Source: Magnolia sinica
Lineage: Eukaryota; Streptophyta; Magnoliopsida; Magnoliales; Magnoliaceae
Reading direction: 5' to 3'
NCBI RefSeq assembly: GCF_029962835.1
Contig: NC_080575.1
Span: forward strand, 44,568,437 to 44,632,436
Length of the DNA stretch: 64,000 nt
Shown here: positions 60,800 through 64,000 of the stretch, one piece after another
Layout: each line of letters starts with the position of its first letter
Position numbering within the stretch: the stretch's first letter is position 1
Notes under the pieces: generated by a model
Databases searched by the model: none
What the model saw: the letters and a program-made list of their open reading frames with translations, nothing else
Told to the model about the DNA's origin: nothing
Program-made: the position numbers and the translations under genes

Positions 60800-61560
60800 C
60801 TTCTGTATTATCATCCCACGTAAATCAGTTATTCTTCTTCGTCAGTTGGGTGAGCAGTCGCACAATCCTGGAGAGCTCCTTAATAAATCGCCTGTAGTAC
60901 CATGTCATGCCTAGAAAACTCCAAACCTCAGTAACTGTAGTTGTTGCTCCCACTTAGATACCGCCTCCACCTTAGCTGGGTCAACCGCTATTCCTTTAGC
61001 TTTCACAACGTGCCCCGGGAATTTCACTTCCTCTTCCCATAACTCGTACTCGCTCAGTTTGGCGTATAGCTAATTCTCCTTCAGAGTATTCAAGACTGTG
61101 CATAGGTGTTGTTCGTGCTCCTCCCGACTCTTTGAGTAGACTAGAATATCATCGATGAATACGATCACGAACCGGTCCAAGTATGGCATGAATACTCGAT
61201 TCATCAAGTCCATAAACACTGCTGGGGCATTAGTGAGACCGAACGACATCAATAAGAACTCGTAGCACCCATAACGAGTCCTGAAAGCCGTCTTTGGGAT
61301 ATCCTCATCTTGATCCTCAACTGGTGGCACCCCGAGTGCAGATCTATCTTGGAGAAACATTTGGCGTCCTTAAGCTGGTTGAAAAGATTGTCGATGCGCA
61401 GCAGAGGATATCTGTTCTTGATTGTCACATCATTCAGTCTTCTGTAGTCTATACAAAGCCGCATTGACCCCTCCTTCTTTATAAAGAGAACAGGCGCTCC
61501 CCAGGGAGACGCTAGGGCAGATGAAACCTTGAGCCAACAGCTCATCAATCTGACTCCTCA
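60800..61560 (-). pseudogene. Tekay/Del reverse transcriptase, degenerate
   Basis: Minus strand. 61548-61330 reads [60 protein letters not shown] and [11 protein letters not shown] frameshift then leads to 61360-61070: [40 protein letters not shown] and the catalytic [12 protein letters not shown] (FIDD codons at 61148-61159). All three catalytic Asp are readable. The thumb and connection (about 60800-61065) are broken by several shifts. The sequence resembles the RT fragment at 17819-18144. Confidence 0.93.
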
Positions 61561-61699
61561 GCTCCTCCATCTCACAAGGATGCATGCAAAATGGGGGAAG
61601 TGATATAAGGGTAGTTCTTGATTTAAGATCGATACAAAAATCTACCGCCCGCCTAGGAGGTAGCCCTGGTATTTCTTGAAATACTTCAGGAAAATCTCA

Positions 61700-62134
61700 G
61701 ACTACCGGTATTCACCTGATTATGGCTTCCACTGTCACAGCTTCGTCTAGAGCCTGCAAGCTCTTGAATTCTTTGCGTCTGCCCTTACCTTTCAAAGTGA
61801 AGGAGGCCTGCCCGGGGATGGATATAGTAACCGTCTTGTCACGACAGTCCATGACCACACCTGCCAATGTAAGCCAGTCCATCCTGAGGATGACGCAAAG
61901 TGTCTGACGGGCATAACGATTAGGTCCACGGACACTTTGCAATTTGTGAGAGTGATGGGACATGCTCTACACATCTTGTCTGTTTCTAAAAATTTACCCA
62001 TAGGGGATGCTACAACTAAGGGGGCATGCATCCGAGTTGTGTTCAGTTCTAGTCTAGATGCAATAACAGAATCAATAAAAGACAGACTTGCACCAAAATT
62101 AAATAAAGTGAGTATAGGGGTACAATTATTGTGA
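61700..62134 (-). pseudogene. Tekay/Del aspartic protease, catalytic Asp lost
   Basis: On the minus strand the active-site loop reads LFNFGASLSFIDS where the family has LFDSGATHSFI. The catalytic Asp is Asn (codon at 62098-62100), so the enzyme would be dead even without other damage. It continues with PLVVASPMGKFLETD and VDLIVMPV, then after a frameshift VILRMDWLTLAGVVMDCRDK and TVTISIPGQASFTLKG. The frame joins gag upstream and RT downstream. Confidence 0.88.
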
Positions 62135-62289
62135 GCGGTACATGGATAGCCTGAAGGGGGTCCTGCTCAGCCTCTGCGACAGCAACTGCATATACTTACG
62201 CCGAGGGAGCTCTCTGCTGAGCTGGGGCCCCCTATCTAGGCTGATGAGGCCTGGGTGCTGCCCTGGCTGCCATCTGGTTATGCTAGGGT

Positions 62290-63444
62290 CGGTACGCTAG
62301 GAGTGGAATGCCCTGATCCCGTATCCTCTGAAAACAGTTTCGGGCAATGTGGTTTGCCCTACCACAGTAACCACAGCCCCTGCCGAAAGGTAAAGGCGGA
62401 GCTCATGTAAGTAGTGGCCTGAATCTCCCTACAGGAATGGGCGTAGCAGGAGGTGCCTACCTTGGCCTGACCAGGGCATCTCGTGCTAGAAGGCGGGAGC
62501 GGATGGTGCACTCGAAGTCTTTCTCTACTCGCATCGCCTTGTCCACCAATTTCGGGAAGTCCCCAAAATCCCAAGTGCACAGCCGAGACTGTATCCCGGG
62601 CATTAGCCCATCCTTAAACTTCTCCAATTTATACTCCTGTCCTCGAGGGCTTTGGGTACATATCGGGACAACTCGTCAAACTTCGCCTCGTATTGGGCGA
62701 CTGTAAGGTTCCCCTGTTTCAGCTTTAGGAACTGTGTGATCTTCTTGCTTCGGCATAACCACGAAAAATACTTCTCCAGGAACTTTGTCCTGAAGCCAGC
62801 CCATGTCCAGGCGTACCCAGCTGGCACACCTCTTTGCACGTTGTACACTAGTTTTCCTCCTCTCCCTCGAGCAAGTATGTGGCCAGTGTGACCATTTGGG
62901 AGTCTGTGCACTCCATTGGCCACATCATTCTGGCGATCCTCGCCAACTAATGCTCGGCCTGAACTAGATCAGGCACCCCTCCAAAAGTCGGCGGGCGGAG
63001 CCTCATAAATCGGTCGAACACGTCTAAACCTCTGACGTCCCTATCTTGGGATGCTGCTCTGCGATCCCTCTCCCAAAGAGTCTCCACCACTAGTTAGTGT
63101 ACGTCCTGCTGCTGTTGGACGAATGTATCTTGTTGTTGCTGCATAGTGGCGGCCATATGCACAAATGCCGCAAAGGGCGCTGCCTCTGTTGGCGAATCTG
63201 CATGTACATCCACTAAGGGGCCAGCCGAAGGGGTCTACCACTCGAAGTACTACGAGGGCAATCCTGACGTGAATATCTGAGGGGAGGAAGAGTCCCCTAC
63301 TGCTTCGGACCTCGTGTCCCCATTTGCCACTCCAGGAGAAAGGGCTGGTGTGTAGACGGGGCTACGCTCTCTCTGGCACTCTGGAGACGGGAGGGGGTGG
63401 ATGTCGATTATGTGGGTCTGGTGTGACCGCAATATGGGTGGCAT
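62290..63444 (-). pseudogene. Tekay/Del gag with zinc knuckle, degenerate
   Basis: The likely start is the minus-strand ATG at 63444 (MPPILRSHQTHIIDIHPLPS). A Gln-rich MQQQQDTFVQQQQ segment follows (about 63110-63150), then FDRFMRLRPPTFGGVPDLVQ AEH, where the conserved Trp is a TAG. Next come CTDSQMVTLATYLLEGE, the capsid-like FRTKFLEKYF and ITQFLKLKQGNLTVAQYEAK (62603-62923). The CCHC knuckle GCGYCGRANHIARNCFQR is intact at 62334-62375. Frameshifts separate several of these blocks. The gene is followed by protease in the usual gag-pol order. Confidence 0.9.
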
Positions 63445-63824
63445 GGTTACCTATGTGATCAGAATTTCAGGGTTCAGGTATGGGGAAAAGTAGTTCTAGT
63501 CAATTACGAGACAACACAAGAGTTAGAGATCTATCCTGGTTGAATTCTCAAGGGGACTAAGGTTTCTGTTTTTAAGTTCAGACAACCAACTTGCCATTTC
63601 CCAAGGGATTCTAGGTTCTTTCCTAGGTGATTCATACTCTAAGTTCTTTCTAGCTATTGAGGATTCCATCATAAATTCAAATGTTTATTCTACTAATATC
63701 TAAGGAGCCTAAGTGTTGTCTTTAAGTTTACTTTTTACTCCCTAAGGGAAATGTCTAAGTTTTGTCTAAGTTAATCCCTTAAGGTTTTGTTTATTGATCC
63801 CATAGCCAGGCTATCTCATACTCT
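63445..63824 (-). other. 5' leader of the Tekay/Del-type element
   Basis: Non-coding stretch between gag and the PBS on the minus strand. It is AT-rich with short repeats of 'ctaaggtt/ctaagtt'. No ORF or motif beyond position is recognised. Confidence 0.7.
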
Positions 63825-63836
63825 GCTTTGATACCA
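63825..63836 (-). other. Primer-binding site of the Tekay/Del-type element
   Basis: On the minus strand TGGTATCAAAGC, one base different from the standard initiator Met PBS TGGTATCAGAGC. It is three bases from the LTR end. The flanking 'agagtatgagatagcctgg' parallels the sequence after the element D PBS. Confidence 0.92.
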
Positions 63837-63839
63837 ACT

Positions 63840-64000
63840 TGTAACGCCACAGTTTTCAAAACCCGAGTACACGATTCCTATCCCAAAAACCCATGAGTTA
63901 ACTGAATAATAATGGTAATCAATGGAAATCAAAGTGCAAGTAGTAGAAAACAACCATAGCATAGATATGATCAAAATGGAAACAAGATCTTGGCCCACTT
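63840..64000 (-). mobile_element. Tekay/Del-type element, 5' LTR (edge only)
   Basis: TGTAACGCCACAG at 63840 is the inverted LTR end. The following 'aacccgagtacacgattcc' and 'cccatgagttaactg' match the corresponding end of E2 (48991-49060). The rest of the LTR lies right of the window. Confidence 0.85.

Overview
This is nuclear DNA of a land plant, almost certainly a flowering plant with a large, retrotransposon-rich genome. A magnoliid is only a guess, based on the style of the GTGGGGCCCACC-rich repeats. I find no credible host protein gene, tRNA, rRNA or CRISPR array in the 64 kb. Nearly every base can be assigned to LTR retrotransposons, their solo LTRs, one Mutator-like MITE, and simple or degenerate tandem repeats. 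All coding regions are decayed retrotransposon pseudogenes with stops and frameshifts.

Left part (1-24684). Two families of unusually long LTR-like elements dominate. Family C is about 4.5-4.7 kb, with ends TGTAAGACC..GGGGCGTGACA. Family E is about 4.0-4.3 kb, with ends TGTAACRCCCC..GGGGCGTTACA. C has seven copies in the window: C1 1-1005, C2 1006-3339, C3 5127-7446, C4 7447-9482 plus 13529-about 14400, C5 15183-17526, C6 18331-23014 and C7 38520-43048. E copies lie at 3340-5126, 9483-13528, 48991-53248, about 55690-58775 and 63840-end. Perfect 5-bp target duplications flank E1 (GCATG) and C6 (AGAAT), which fits solo LTRs. A small gypsy protease-RT fragment (17527-18163) and another LTR-like unit (18164-18330 plus 23015-24684) host C6 and a 524-bp MULE-type MITE.

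Middle part. 24685 to about 32580 is a decayed Ty1-copia element of Sirevirus type. It has diverged LTRs, integrase-RT-RNase H, a post-pol envelope-position ORF and several polypurine tracts; gag and protease are missing. A minus-strand gag-like relic with 12-residue repeats follows. From 33582 to 45245 lies element D, whose 5' LTR is 3.9 kb. It has an initiator-Met PBS, about 2 kb of non-coding internal DNA interrupted by C7, a gypsy-type PPT and a deleted 3' LTR. It looks like a non-autonomous (LARD-like) relative of the Tekay/Del element at the right edge.

Right part. An Athila/Tat-type Ty3-gypsy element (45246 to about 55680) sits inside the D 3' LTR. Its protease gene is split by the E2 solo LTR at 48991-53248. 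From about 55690 to the window end a minus-strand Tekay/Del chromovirus keeps its 3' LTR, PPT, chromodomain, integrase, RNase H, RT, protease, gag, PBS and the edge of its 5' LTR, but is disabled by stops, frameshifts and a lost catalytic Asp.

How the parts relate: the Tekay-type element shares its PBS flank and PPT style with D, and its LTR ends with E, so it or its relatives plausibly mobilised D and E. The most unusual biology is in the C LTR. Much of it is degenerate tandem arrays rich in TGGGCC/GGGCCCAC motifs, and one array unit resembles the inner TIR of the MITE.
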